Assembly: GCA_036245805.1 (NCBI GenBank)
Contig: BTRK01000006.1
Coordinates: 34,972,901-35,036,900, forward strand
From: Pristionchus mayeri
Lineage: Eukaryota > Nematoda > Chromadorea > Rhabditida > Neodiplogasteridae
DNA length: 64,000 nt
Direction of reading: 5' to 3'
The position numbers and the translations under genes are program-made. The notes beneath the pieces are model-generated. The model was not told the DNA's origin and made no database searches. It worked only from the letters and a program-made list of their open reading frames with translations. Below are positions 16,652-28,580 of the stretch, piece by piece (position 1 is the stretch's first letter; every line of letters begins with the position of its first letter).

Positions 16652-19206
16652 TTAGATGTCGGTAGGTTCCCATAAATTCCACGAGCCGAAGTAGAGGGTT
16701 CCCACTGCGATGACGAGTGTGAAAAGGGAAGTGAGGACCAAGTAGATCAGTCGAGCAGTTGCCTCATTCAACTGCAAAATAGGGAACAACATTTCGTGAA
16801 TTCGCAAGATAATGACAATGTCCAATCCAAATTGTACAGTGATTGTGATGTGTCTGAGATTGTGAGAAATAGCTTACTATGTAGTGAGATGGCGCTTCCT
16901 TTCGGTTGATCGTGATTCCCACCTGCAGTTTTACCACTTTCTCGTGAATGGTATTATCCAGCACTGAGTGTTACTGATTAGAACAGTGTACTCACTCTTG
17001 CTCCGTAGAAGTGAGCGAGGAGAACGAGACCGATGAAGCAGAGCAGCACTTGAACAAACGCCACGTAGTGCATCACCACTGCAATCGGGTTTCCATCTTC
17101 ATTGCATTGTTGCTTTTATTTCATTCTTGTCTCGAAAATGGTGTGATAATTTCTCCTAATAATTATTTTGGCTCGCTTATGCATATTTCAGCCAAATAAA
17201 ACGTACCTAGTAGAGGGGTTCCATCTGAATCAGGGGGGAATCTCTGCGAGATGAGACTCATCTGATTCATTAGGAGGATGAAGGGGATGCTCAGAACGAC
17301 GAAACCCTCAAGAGATTTCGATTTCAGCTAGTGCAAGAGGGCCTCTCACCAGCTTAGTATCGAAGAAGAGTGCTGCCACCGCCACTCTGAAATAGTGATT
17401 TCAATAATTAAATTTTGATTATATTTTGAAAAAGGTAAATGAGGAGAGTATCCATTTCGTCAATTCTTAGTGGACTCACATTGAACAGGCGACGAGAGGC
17501 AGACTGTAGGTGAAGATGTACTGATCGTTGAGACGAGTGAATCCGATTGTGACCACTGCCGCCATCTGTAATTTCGAATTATGCGTTACTCTAAGATTTA
17601 AAAAAAAATCAAGATTCATGAATGATATTGTACATATTTTGTAAATACCTTTACTTTCTCCATTTTTGAAACTGCGGTCTCATCTTTCCATGGACCTCTG
17701 AAATCCACTCACAATTATCTGAATCATTGACAACTGACTTTATCTGCTCCGGTCTGAGGTCATTCTTGACGATTGCGTTGAAAACATGCACGAAATCGAG
17801 AATGAAATCGCCGACCTGAATAGTACCATCTTTTCCATGATTGGCATGGTAATCAACAGACCATTGGCGAGTTTCCGTCCGTTCTCAGCTGCCGAACCAT
17901 GTGCTTCTCCTGGTCACTATCGTAGTTGAACCACACTCTCAAAAGTCAGCGGAGTAAGCAATAAATTTCAATGACCGTAGCACGTGATTTTATGTAAACA
18001 CGATATGGATGCATTGAGTATCTACTAGGACGTACTCTCTGAAGCTGTGCTGGGCTGTGAGTACGAGCATGCATCGTTGCGAGTCGTAGGGGAAATCCCG
18101 GTAGTCGAAGTCACACGGAGCTTCCACTGAGAACTTCTTCTGCAATCGCATCCATTTTGCAAGAACTTCGTATCTCTGAACCTGCATTGCCATTTCTCCT
18201 TTGTAAGTGACGGTGAGAATAGTCCCCAATCCCTCGAAACCCTCTGCTTTGCGATTATCGACGGCATCACTGAATGAGCTACTTGTAATTTAAAACTGCT
18301 AACTATCATTTGCGTTTGAACATTCGCCTATTAAATATTCGATAACTGACGCAGTTCTGAAGTTGACGCTCGGAGTCCAGGGACGGAAAGAGGGAATGTA
18401 GTCCGACAGAGAGCGAGAGACCACTTGGATCTGAGCGAGATATCAAAGACCATTCATAGACTCAAGTTATCCTTACATTGTTGTACGTGGCGGGGTCCCA
18501 TGTGTAAAAGGGATCGGTCCATTTCTGAAAGAGATGAAAGAAATTGCTATCAATTGTTCGTTGACTCAGGTTGCTGATCGATGTTACCACGGAACGAAGT
18601 GATTGAGTGAGTCACTCACCAGAAGTACTGTTCCATGCACAGTCATCGTCTCTTCTTTCTCATCCTGCAAAGTTAAATTTTATTATTCAATTATCGGCAT
18701 TTAAAATTCGCAAGCCTGATATTCTCCTGTGGATCCCTACCAGTGCTTCGACGTGGTTGATCGTGAACGAGGGGTCTATTCTGAGTGGCTGTCCTTTCTC
18801 TCCCGAAGGCGGTTTCCTGTTCATGTTACTGCCCATCTTTTCCTGATATTCCTTAGCGATCGCGTAGAGTAGTCTACAAATTTCAAGATCATCAATATAA
18901 TTTTAGAGCTTTATATTTACCTTTTTCAATACACAAAAAACATATGGCAACACATGGGACTAACTCACTTCAGCTCCTTCTCATACGAAACGGCGGAATC
19001 CTTCATTGCAGTCTGAAGAAACGATATTTCAATAGCGAAATAACACTACAACATCTGGATGGTCCTCCCTTCCAATTCCTCACACTCTCATCCAATCCAA
19101 TCAACTGGGCGATGTTCATGATATCCGTGAGACTGAAGTCGACCTTGTCCACGCATTGAAAACCACTCACGAGGAACACAAGCAGGATCATAAATGAGGT
19201 ACCCAT
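16652..19206 (-). CDS. Divergent Cys-loop ligand-gated ion channel subunit
   Basis: Pentameric-channel subunit for the plasma membrane. Sixteen minus-strand exons, all phases consistent: 19206-19084, 19012-18969, 18873-18741, 18664-18620, 18524-18477, 18430-18351, 18269-18036, 17937-17862, 17815-17739, 17697-17649, 17565-17480, 17386-17350, 17306-17207, 17078-16996, 16922-16878, 16771-16652; 459 residues. Signal peptide MGTSFMILLVFLVSGFQC; a 43-nt intron before 17306. The Cys-loop is canonical (C-DFDYRDFPYDSQR-C, 13 residues between). Four hydrophobic segments follow: YIFTYSLPLVACSI, FVVLSIPFILLMNQMSLIS, FVQVLLCFIGLVLLAHF, LIYLVLTSLFTLVIAVG. The nicotinic-like SDGTPLL follows the second. The loop C region (VGDFILDFVHVFNAIVKN) has no vicinal cysteine pair, so it is not a typical acetylcholine-binding alpha subunit; ligand and ion selectivity cannot be stated. 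The ATG directly follows ctttgcag, a likely spliced-leader site. Confidence 0.88.
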
Positions 19207-22200
19207 CTGCAAAGAGGTAGGTCAGTCTGGCGAATACGATAGCAAAGTGATACTTTCACTATTCGATTTTGAGTCAATGAGCACGGTCGGCCACTGTAAA
19301 CTCCCACGGTTTATCAGGAGCCATTCTCTGTTTCTCCTCATTTCCCACACTCTCTCGTTTCTCTCCTCACTCGAGCATAGTCCAAACAATTGGATGCAAC
19401 TGGCGCGTCAGCGACTAAAATCCGGGGGATAATTACGATCATTTCTCTGTTCTCTCATCGACCACATGGCGATTCACTCTGTTGATTACGAGGACGAATG
19501 TTGAATCAGTGGCAGATGATGTCTCAAGTGGACAATCGGGACGCCTGTTTGTCCCCCAGTGGTCGGCTTGATCTCGGAGAGAGAGAGTGAACATGCACTG
19601 ATCGAGTCAAGTGGTCTGCGAGCCTTTAGAGTGTTCGATCGGAACAATGGTGTTATGTGCGGGAGGAGTGAAAAGGCGCCCTCTGGAACACTAGGAACTC
19701 TGGCAATGTTTTATTTTGATTCTTTATAGATGTGGCAATTTGTATATTTTTTAAAGAAGAAACCAATATTACATCTTTCAATGTCAAACCGCAAAACCAC
19801 TTTGCGCCTGCCCCCAATTAATGGCACCGCTAATGGAAGGAATAAATCACAAGACACCTAGGTGTCCCATCTCTTTCATCGGCCGCCTGTCACAAACACC
19901 TTTGTTCCTCTCCTTTCCCCCCAAGGAACGGGGGAAGGCAAGGGGGAGGGGAGGGGAGGGCTGAGATCCGCCATTGCGATAGGGTCACCAACTTGCATCC
20001 AGTGGTTCCACCCTGATTCACTCCGTTCGCTTTCATATCAGTCAATTCCTTTGTTTCTATTCGGTCTTGGTTGTCCTCAACTGCCGAACTCCTTCACCTC
20101 CTCTTCAGTAGTAGCCAGTGGGCAATCCGTCTGCTTCTGCACGCTGAAACCTAGTACAGAGCAAACAAAAGACTCGCAGGGCGCGCTTGTTACTCGACTT
20201 CCGCTCATCTTTTTGTCACAGTGAGAGAGAGAGTACAAGCCAAGAGAGAGGGAGGGAGGAGAGCCCTCCCCCCTCTCAAACACTCTCCCCTCCCTCACTT
20301 GCAGACAAAAACGAGCATGCACAAAGACGACCGCGCACTTCCGGAGTCCTCCCGAGTAGTGAGAGGATAGAGGGAGAGAGAGAGAGAGAGAGTGAGAGTT
20401 GAGCCCCCTTCGGCTCACTCCTCGGATCGGATCAAGTTTTGCGTGTGCGCTGCAATTAGGTCGACGTTCTTACCCCTATCGCACGCTTATTCCCACGTTT
20501 TACGCGTTCGTACACCCTCTCATTGCATCTCTTTTTTTTGCTTTGTACGCAGTGCTGAATCTGTCTCTAGGCAAGAGTCCGAATTCTTGGAGTCTTTGAC
20601 CAGCCCTCGGTTTCCTCCCCCGCATCCTCCCGGCTTTTATTGCCGCATGGCCATAAAAGCAGCCGGCAGTGGGTCGGGTACTTCTTCCTCCCCTCTCTCA
20701 TCCTCATTGGGCATCACTGTTTTCAACTTGCGCCTCTCGATGATAAATTAACTACCCTTCCTATTTCTGGCAAAAAGGACCAGTAGACTTAGGGAAAGCG
20801 GAGAATGGAAGGGAGAAGGAGACAGACATGTTATTTAGTGGTTGCCTATGCGGACAATGACCCGGGGGGAGGGGCTATTACCCTCCGCTTTTGGCAGTTT
20901 GTGCTTGATTCTTCTCGATATCTCCTCGTGATCTCATAGATGGCAAAGGTCATTCGCGTATGATCAAACGAGTCCCTCAAATCTCCTGTCTAATCTTTAT
21001 TCCCCCGCCGAGCGCTTGAAAGTAAAGTCCACTCTTTCTCCTCTCAATCTCCCTCTCTCTTCCCTCCGATCCGATACAATGTCCGGCTTTTTGCCGTTGT
21101 CATAGCGATTATTGCCGGGAATCATCTCAATGCTGAGAGTTCTTCGGACTACTATTCTTGGCCGCGCTTTTACATAGTCTCTTCGCAAATATATGAGGGG
21201 TGAGAGTTTGAGCCTCGGGGCTCTCGATAGGGCTTCTCCCTTTTGCTTCTCATGAATTATTCTTGGACACATCATAAATACAATTTAGCCCTTCTCTCCT
21301 TACTCGACTCCTTCCTCTTCTTTTCCTTGTAGCTGTGATGTTACCGACTCTGACAAATACGTTTTTATGGCGATATTTGAATGATTTCATATGCAAGGCG
21401 CTACGTTGCGAAAGTGCGAGGATGGGCATGAGTATTCCTAGATGAGTACGACCTTTATTGTGAACTCTAGCTATCGCGGATTACGCACGCCAAATCACAT
21501 CTCGGATTCTCAAGTAGGAGAGGGGATAAAGAGGACTACGCTGCTACTCTTTAGTCCGTTGGTGACACCCGCGCTCGACTTGATTGAGGGTCACTCTGCT
21601 ATCTCTTGCCTCCTTCTCTTCGACCCCCAAAGGGAAAGAGCGAGAAGAAAAGCGAGACAAGTGGAGAGATTGCAGCTGAGCCCTCCCTTCCCTTCCGTAA
21701 CTTCTTGATCCAATCACCATCGACGACTGTTCGTTCTCCTCCTCATGCTCACTATCCATGCGTCGTCGTCCTCTTGCGTGTTTGACTTTCTGCTTTTTGC
21801 TACTTATAGTGTTACCCACTTGGAGATATGAGAGAGGAGCACGCGAGGAGACTCCCTACTTTGTGTACCATTTTGTTTGTATGGGATCGAGAGAGGATGG
21901 AGGGGTTGGGGAACACGTTTGCTCAATGAAATGAATACCAATGAGTTTGAGCAGATTCTGGCCGAATAGAAAAAAGAAGGAGAGCAAAGACCCCCCTATG
22001 TTCATTCAGTTACTCGACTCTCCTTGAGTGGGGTCTAGTTGCGCCGATCGGGGCGTAAGCCTTTCTCAATGCCGAAGGTGTGTGCTGACCGGGGTAATCC
22101 AGCCTTATTTTCCGGTGCTGTTCCTAAGAAGAGACAGAGTCCCTGGGGAACCTCGGTTATTAGCTGCGCAATGATGTTTGTGAGTGGTGTTGTGGGAAGG

Positions 22201-23435
22201 AGAAAAGAGAAGAGTTGGGAAGAGATAGGGCGAAGTGGAGCAATTCCCACGGTTTTCGAGCTCAGTAGCACATGCCTGCTAACTCGCCAGATTTACGCCC
22301 CTCCTCTCGTTTATTATCCGCCAAAGAAAAGGGTGTGAGAAATGTAATGGGTTCGGCTGATTGAGTCAAATGGAGAGCATCAGTTGGCTTCTCTCCATTT
22401 CTTCTGTTTATGATGAGGAGCACGAAACCCTATACGGGCCTCCTCTCTCTCCTCGCCCTTCTTCTCATCCATCACTCGAATGTCTCCCTCATGCCGATCT
22501 TGATTGCCCATTCCGCCATATTTTGTGACCGGAAGGGAAGGGAATGATTCGTGCGACAATCGGATTGTCTTCATCCGCTTCGACCTCACGATAATATCAT
22601 TGCTTTTAGATTATTATGTGACGTTATTCCATTTTCTGATCTACAGTTCCGCTCGATATTCATTTCTCACTGTAACATCAAGTCTTTCTTCGAGACCATT
22701 GTGCCTTCTATTTTCGCATTTGCAGCATAGAAAGAGCGGTACCATCGTTCCCTAATTAGAGTATATGAATAAATGAAGTGGACGAGTGGTGGGACTATTG
22801 TCCAAAATATTACTGGTAGAAGGCCTCTCTATAGCGGGTTTATTATCTGCTTGAGCGACTCTGAGACAACTAAGGAGAAGGAGGAGAGGAAGAAGGGAGA
22901 GGTTAGGAGGGGAGGGACAGGTGGGCATGCACGGTACAATAGTCGCTGTAGTGGTTGATTCACTCCTTCGGCCGTCTCTTATAAGAGCTGCAACTGGAGC
23001 TAGAAGTATTCTCTGGTTGATTGATTCTATCAATTCCTCAAGCACTGACAAACTCTAGAAACTAGAGGCTCTTCTTCCATGCTTTCAGAATCCCCCAATC
23101 AATCACTCTTCCTCTCAGCCATTAACTATGGTTTTCCAACAACTGTTCTATGTTCCGTGCCACATTCGTATTATCAACTCAATGTTTTGTCCGGTGGCTC
23201 TCCCTCCATTCTCAATGCATGCATTCCCTCTCCCTTCCCTTCTCTTCGAGCTGACCTTATATCAGCACTTGCTTCGAATCTTCTTCTCCAGTCTCTTCAT
23301 CTGCTCAATTTCGTATTTTATGGCTTTCGAACTCCCAACAAATGATTTCGCTCTCTTTATTTCTCATGCTCTTTATCTCATTCGATTCGGCATCAATATG
23401 GCTGGAAGGTCGCTCGATCATTACTCATTTCCCAG
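19207..23435. other. Divergent intergenic region, low-complexity tracts
   Basis: Shared upstream region of two divergent genes. Long C/T-rich and G/A-rich tracts alternate (for example 20220-20400, 21000-21070, 22860-22920). Open frames of 90-120 codons overlap in several frames on both strands and have no domain features. No RNA gene recognised. Confidence 0.55.
20372..20392 (+). repeat. GA dinucleotide repeat
   Basis: About ten GA units within a purine-rich tract upstream of the channel gene. Confidence 0.8.
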
Positions 23436-26400
23436 ATGAATGAACCTTCTCCTCTTTCCAGTTCGATGAGGTGGCTGGTGGCCTTCGCCTCATTACTCTC
23501 TGCTGCCGCAGCAATCAAATGCCACTCTTGCCTCACACACTGCAAAACCACTGGATCAGGAACGGTACGTCAGTGTAATCTAGCTCAACATAAAATCATT
23601 CCCAAAAATATCAGCCGAAAATGGAATTGCGACATCCAGACAACTAGATTCGAGTAGCAGTGAAGGCATGCAGTCTCTCTGCGATAATTAGACTGATCCC
23701 TCCGGGGGTTCGAATTAGAGCAGACAATTGGCGTGGAGGAATGGGACAAAGTATCTCGAGATAATCGACTGAGAGAGAGAGATGAGATGAGGCGATTGTG
23801 TCAATCATCAACTTCCAAGGACACTCAGAAGTTGCGACCTCACTTTCTCGCTAATCCATGCGAATTTGAATTGCGAGATCGGTTGGAAACTAACCTCCAA
23901 GGCCAGGAAAATCTAAATACTTAAGAATTCTTTCGAAAGGCGGTATAAAGTTCCAAAAATATTGACAGAATTCTTTTATTGATTGAGTGGAAAATGCCTG
24001 GACTCGCAGTTCAATTTGTAGATCAGCGCGGAGAAATGCGACTGTGTCTCGGCGCCGAAGGACATGTGCGAGGGCAACGCCTGCTTCGCCAAAATCGAAC
24101 TGTTTGCTGATGAGAAGACAGCCATCATGCAGGTTTGTTGATTTTGTTTTTCTCAATTACGAGACAAAAACAACAACAAAAACCATATTGCAGAAGGGCT
24201 GCATCACGGATGTGCCCGGAGGCACTCCTGGCTGTCAGTACGCCTCCAACTCTGACACGATCCACTGCTTCTGCCAGGGAGAAAAGTGCAACAACCGACA
24301 GGCGGTTGGTCTCACAACACCGAATTTAGGGCATCACAATTTCTCAATTCTTTCTATTGCCCAATATTATCTCCTAGCTGAACTTTTGGAAACTAGACAC
24401 TAATAGTCTCTCCCTCTATCGTCTGCGTTAATAGTATTGCTTTTCTTTGATGAGGTCACTCGAGCGACCAGTTCAAAGCAAAACTCTCGAGTGTTCGTGA
24501 TAGTCTTCGACAAAAACGGGCTCATTCTCTCGAAATAGGTGTTCGCAATGAAGTGGTTTTATCAAGGGCCACTTGATGGGAAAGCACATCGAAATGGAGA
24601 GTGGACGGGCAAGTTTCGAGCCGTGCTCATAATAAGATTAGTTCATGGGGTTGAGTGAGCACGATGAGATGATCTGGAACTACCATTTGGAATCAACATG
24701 TCTAACATAGTATGACAAATTTCAATCGAAGAACACATATCACAAAAAAAATTAAATTTAGAGGCAATGAAGACATGGTTATTCATTGTATTATCAATAA
24801 TTGTAAATATATGTTGTATTCTGCGTACATCACAGTGAAATTCTCTCAGTTGAACGACTTCATTCCTGCTCGTCTTCCCTCCGTCGAGTGCTGCGCATGC
24901 TCTGAGAAACACGGAGAGCACTGCTCACACGTGAGTTGTTCGTAACCACAGTTAAGGCTCGAGTATAGGTATCTGCAGCCGCTCAGAACATCCCTCGTTC
25001 CAAAATTTGTTGTAGAAATTATTTTGAGTTCGGTTTCCTGGATGCTTACCTCTAACTAGCTTCCTTGTAATGTGATCTCTCCCTGGAAAGCAGAGACTGA
25101 TTGCAGGACCAATGCCCTCGCAAGTGCACGGGGCACTATTGCGTCGTCGACTTCGACGGACTAGAGCAGGTAAACAGAAGGAACAGGAGATGCAGTTGCA
25201 ATTTCCTTCCCACGCATATGCTTAGCCATGGGTAAACTTAGAGGCCGAATCAAGATCAGAGTTCCATCAAAATAATATTCCAATCCTTTATCGAATAATG
25301 TCGAATAATCCCATCGTGAACTCTCTCAACAAAGAAGAAAAGGTAGCATCATTGCTTTCAGGGCTGCGGTCTCGGCTTCCCTCGTCTGCAGTCTTTCCTT
25401 CGCATGCCCAAGTACACCGAATGGCAAGGCCAGCCTATCTGCGCGAGGTATAACAAAAAATCGATTTTGCAAAAAAATGTCAAAAGTTACGACCACGGTA
25501 GGGATCGAACCTACAATCTTCTGCTCCGTAGGCAGACGCGTTATCCATTGCGCCACGCGGCCATGTCCCTTGCCAATGCAATACACAATTGTGTGCCTCT
25601 CGCCTCTCTGCCTAGCTGTCTTTTAGTGGAGGGATGAAATAGTGCGTGAGGGGAGAGGGAGAGGGGAGTCGACCTCGCTGTTATTTGTAATGTCTGCCTT
25701 CTCACGTAGTGGATGAGTGACAGCTCCACTGATGTATTGAGGCAGTGGAGAATAATCAGTCTGAATTTAGATGAGACATCCGATATTTTTACATGTGTGA
25801 TGTGATGAGGAAGAACTAAAAATGTGTTAGAGTAATGGAAAGAGTTTTGTTAAGGTACGAGGCCACATCGGGAACGGTGATGAATGGATGCACCTGCACG
25901 AATCCCTCCGGTCACTGCAACGAATTCAACGCCACCAGACAGTACCAGGCAAGCCAATGATTCCGCATTTCCATTTCTCTTTCTGTCTTTCCTCCCTCTT
26001 CGTTTTGTTCGGATGATAACATCGATTTCCAGATCAAGAACGTGATCGAGCGGAAGTTGGACGAGCAGAACTACTGCTATTCACTCGTGCACAAATCGAT
26101 GAAGGCGTTCGGCCCCGAGGTGTTCAAGAGGTAAAATCATTCATCTCGAGTGGATATCGGTCAACAGAGATCCTGACAACACCCACTACGCACACGCACA
26201 TATCATTTTTCGCAATCAGCGGCCTATTATAATATTGAAAATATTTACATTATCACCATCTCCACTTTCCAGAAGTAGTCCTTGATTGCGTTTTTTTCAT
26301 CAGCCGTGTGTTGTCTAGCTACTCCCTGAAAACTCTTTCGATTTCGAAATTTCGTTTTCACAGTACGAAAGCAAAACAAATAATGTGTTTTCTCCAGATC

Positions 26401-28580
26401 GGGCACTTGCGAGGGTCAGTACTGCTTCATCTCCTACACCACCTCCGAGATCGTCCTGGAGAGCGTCGGAGTACGTGCTTCCCTATTACTTATACGTCAA
26501 TTCCACCTGTCTAAAGATCGTGACTTTTGAGTGAAAACACTTGCGACGACCACACACCTGACCAATGTTTTTCTAGGAACTCTCAGAACTCAAAATAATT
26601 CGATTCCCTTACTATGAATATTTCAGTTCGAGCATGACTATGCCGATCACGACGAATTCGTGGGAAAGGCACGTCCTCGATTCGAGATCCTCGCCGGTTG
26701 TCTCAAAGTCGACGAAGATAGGGTACGTAAGAGATCAAAGATCAAAGGTCGAATATACGGTACTTGATGAGCAATCCTGTCTGGTGCCTTCCCCTTACCT
26801 CCCACTTGTCTCGGGTCCATCAAACGGAAAACAAGACTCTTCGAGAATGCCATCATCTCTCTCGGGGTGTTCCCTCTCCCGTGGAATTGTGCCTCGCTTT
26901 CCCCAACTAACAACCATCTAATTACTAGGCTCCCGCTCCGGAATCTCGCCCGTCTTAGGCGTTAATTTGAGTGTTCCCCCTTCGCCTTCTTTCCTTTATT
27001 CTCGAAAACATCTCAATCCTCATTAGTGGCGAAACAAAGAGAAAGAAAGAGAGAAACGAGCTGCGAAGCGAAAACACAATGAAATAGTGATTGAGCAGTG
27101 CTCTTTTTCTGCTCGAAGATTCGCTGGGATGAGCGGAGATCAACCCGAGGGCCAACGTGGGCGAATAGATATTGGAATAACAGACTGACACAATAACACA
27201 TTCAATCAGTTGTGATTGAATATGACACCTGTTCATTGCAGAAGAAGTGTCATGGAAATTTATGTAGCTCTTTGTCATTTCTGATATGAATACCGTCTGA
27301 TATTCATAATAAATGATTGATTGATTGATTGATGATGTCTGTTGATTGCAGAAGATCGTGGAGGGATGCACTTCGGAGTACTCTACCAACTCCTCCGAAC
27401 CATTGGCGAAGCACTGCATCTGCAAGTCGCACCTCTGCAACTTCCACCATCTCATCACTGATGTAAGCTGCTTCCCATTTTCAATATTATTGAGTGTTCA
27501 ATATAAAATGCATAACCGAACACTTCCTTCGAGAAAACGAGCAAATTCTTTAATCTACCTGGCTAACTTTCTATATGAATCACTTAGTGAGGGTGTGAAC
27601 GCTAATGAGATGAGATGACCCTCCACATTTCGCATCCGAGCAGATCACTGATCGCCATTTCCCTTCCTCTAACCACTATCGACGTGATATTTCCTTTTGG
27701 ACGAGCAGCGTGTTAGTCATAGAATGATGCCTTCTCATGTGAAAGGAATTTGTACAGAAGAACGAGAATAATTGGTTGATTCCTGAGCTGAGGCGAGATC
27801 AATCCTTAGAATCCATAGAATGGTCAATAATCCATTGCTGCCTTGCTGCTTCCTTCAATCTAAATACTGTGCATACCCTTGCGCCTTTTTTTTAGATGAG
27901 GTATTATTTCCCCGAGCCTGGGCGGGCTTCCGGGAAACAAATAAAAATAGAAGTGGGGGAGCGATAGTCATCGGTTAAGACAACAGAAAGGTCGAAGTCC
28001 GGCAAATTTGATCTTCTCAATGAGGGTCAACATGCCTATCTTGCTATCCGTAGTAAACTTCACAAAAGTGCATCTGTAATAGCTTGCTGGCATGAATATG
28101 CTTGCCAGAAAACCTCAGCGAAGCAGTTTGTTTTGAAGCTTCAAATCTTCGAAAGGAATATCTAACACTGGTTCCTAATATTTTTTTCTGCTTCAATCCA
28201 ACAGAACCTACGCAAAAAAAGGAATGTGGGTGCTGCTCGTACGAACAAAGGGACAAAGAGGAGGAACCTTTCCTTCTCCATTCTCTCACTTAATTTGATT
28301 GCAGACTGTGGATACTCGACCCCGTTCCTCCTCTCCAACCGCGTCATCTTCGAGGATTCTCGCCACTGCCAGTGCCAAAGAAGCTGCCATCGCTGCCCCT
28401 GCTGCACCATCAGCTCCAGCAGCCACTTCAGCACTTCCATCTCAGCCAGTGGCCGAACCCGAGCCGACGATGTCGAATCGGGTGGAAGATCACGTGAGGG
28501 AAGAAGAAGTGGCTGCATCCTCAGCCCTCCCTCTGATCTCACTCGCCCTCCTATCACTAGTAGTGGCAAGAATAGCTTGA
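23436..28580 (+). CDS. GPI-anchored protein with three ET/Ly6-like cysteine modules
   Basis: Predicted extracellular surface protein. Exons: 23436-23564, 24022-24132, 24194-24304, 24850-24930, 25107-25169, 25362-25447, 25855-25948, 26033-26130, 26398-26470, 26627-26722, 27352-27462, 28305-28580; phases match throughout. Signal peptide MRWLVAFASLLSAAAAIKC. Module 1 runs from KCHSCLTHC to HCFCQGEKCNN. Module 2 runs from ECCACSEKHGEHC to GCTCTNPSGHCNE. Module 3 runs from NYCYSLVHKS through GTCEGQYCFIS to HCICKSHLCNF. The CxCxxxxCN endings resemble the nematode ET module and Ly6/uPAR fold. An Ala/Ser/Pro linker leads to a GPI signal (SSALPLISLALLSLVVARIA). The intron after 25948 uses a GC donor (CAG|GCAAGC). 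If the intron after 24304 is not removed, translation stops at 24403 after module 1, giving a short form without the GPI signal. Ligand unknown. Confidence 0.8.
25490..25562 (-). tRNA. tRNA-Arg(ACG)
   Basis: Seventy-three nucleotides on the minus strand. The acceptor strands GGCCGCG and CGTGGTC pair over seven positions with two G-T pairs. A box TGGCGCAATGG and B box GGTTCGATCC are intact. The anticodon stem TCTGC/GCAGA closes a 7-nt loop CTACGGA with anticodon ACG. It lies antisense in an intron of the ET/Ly6-like gene. Confidence 0.93.
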
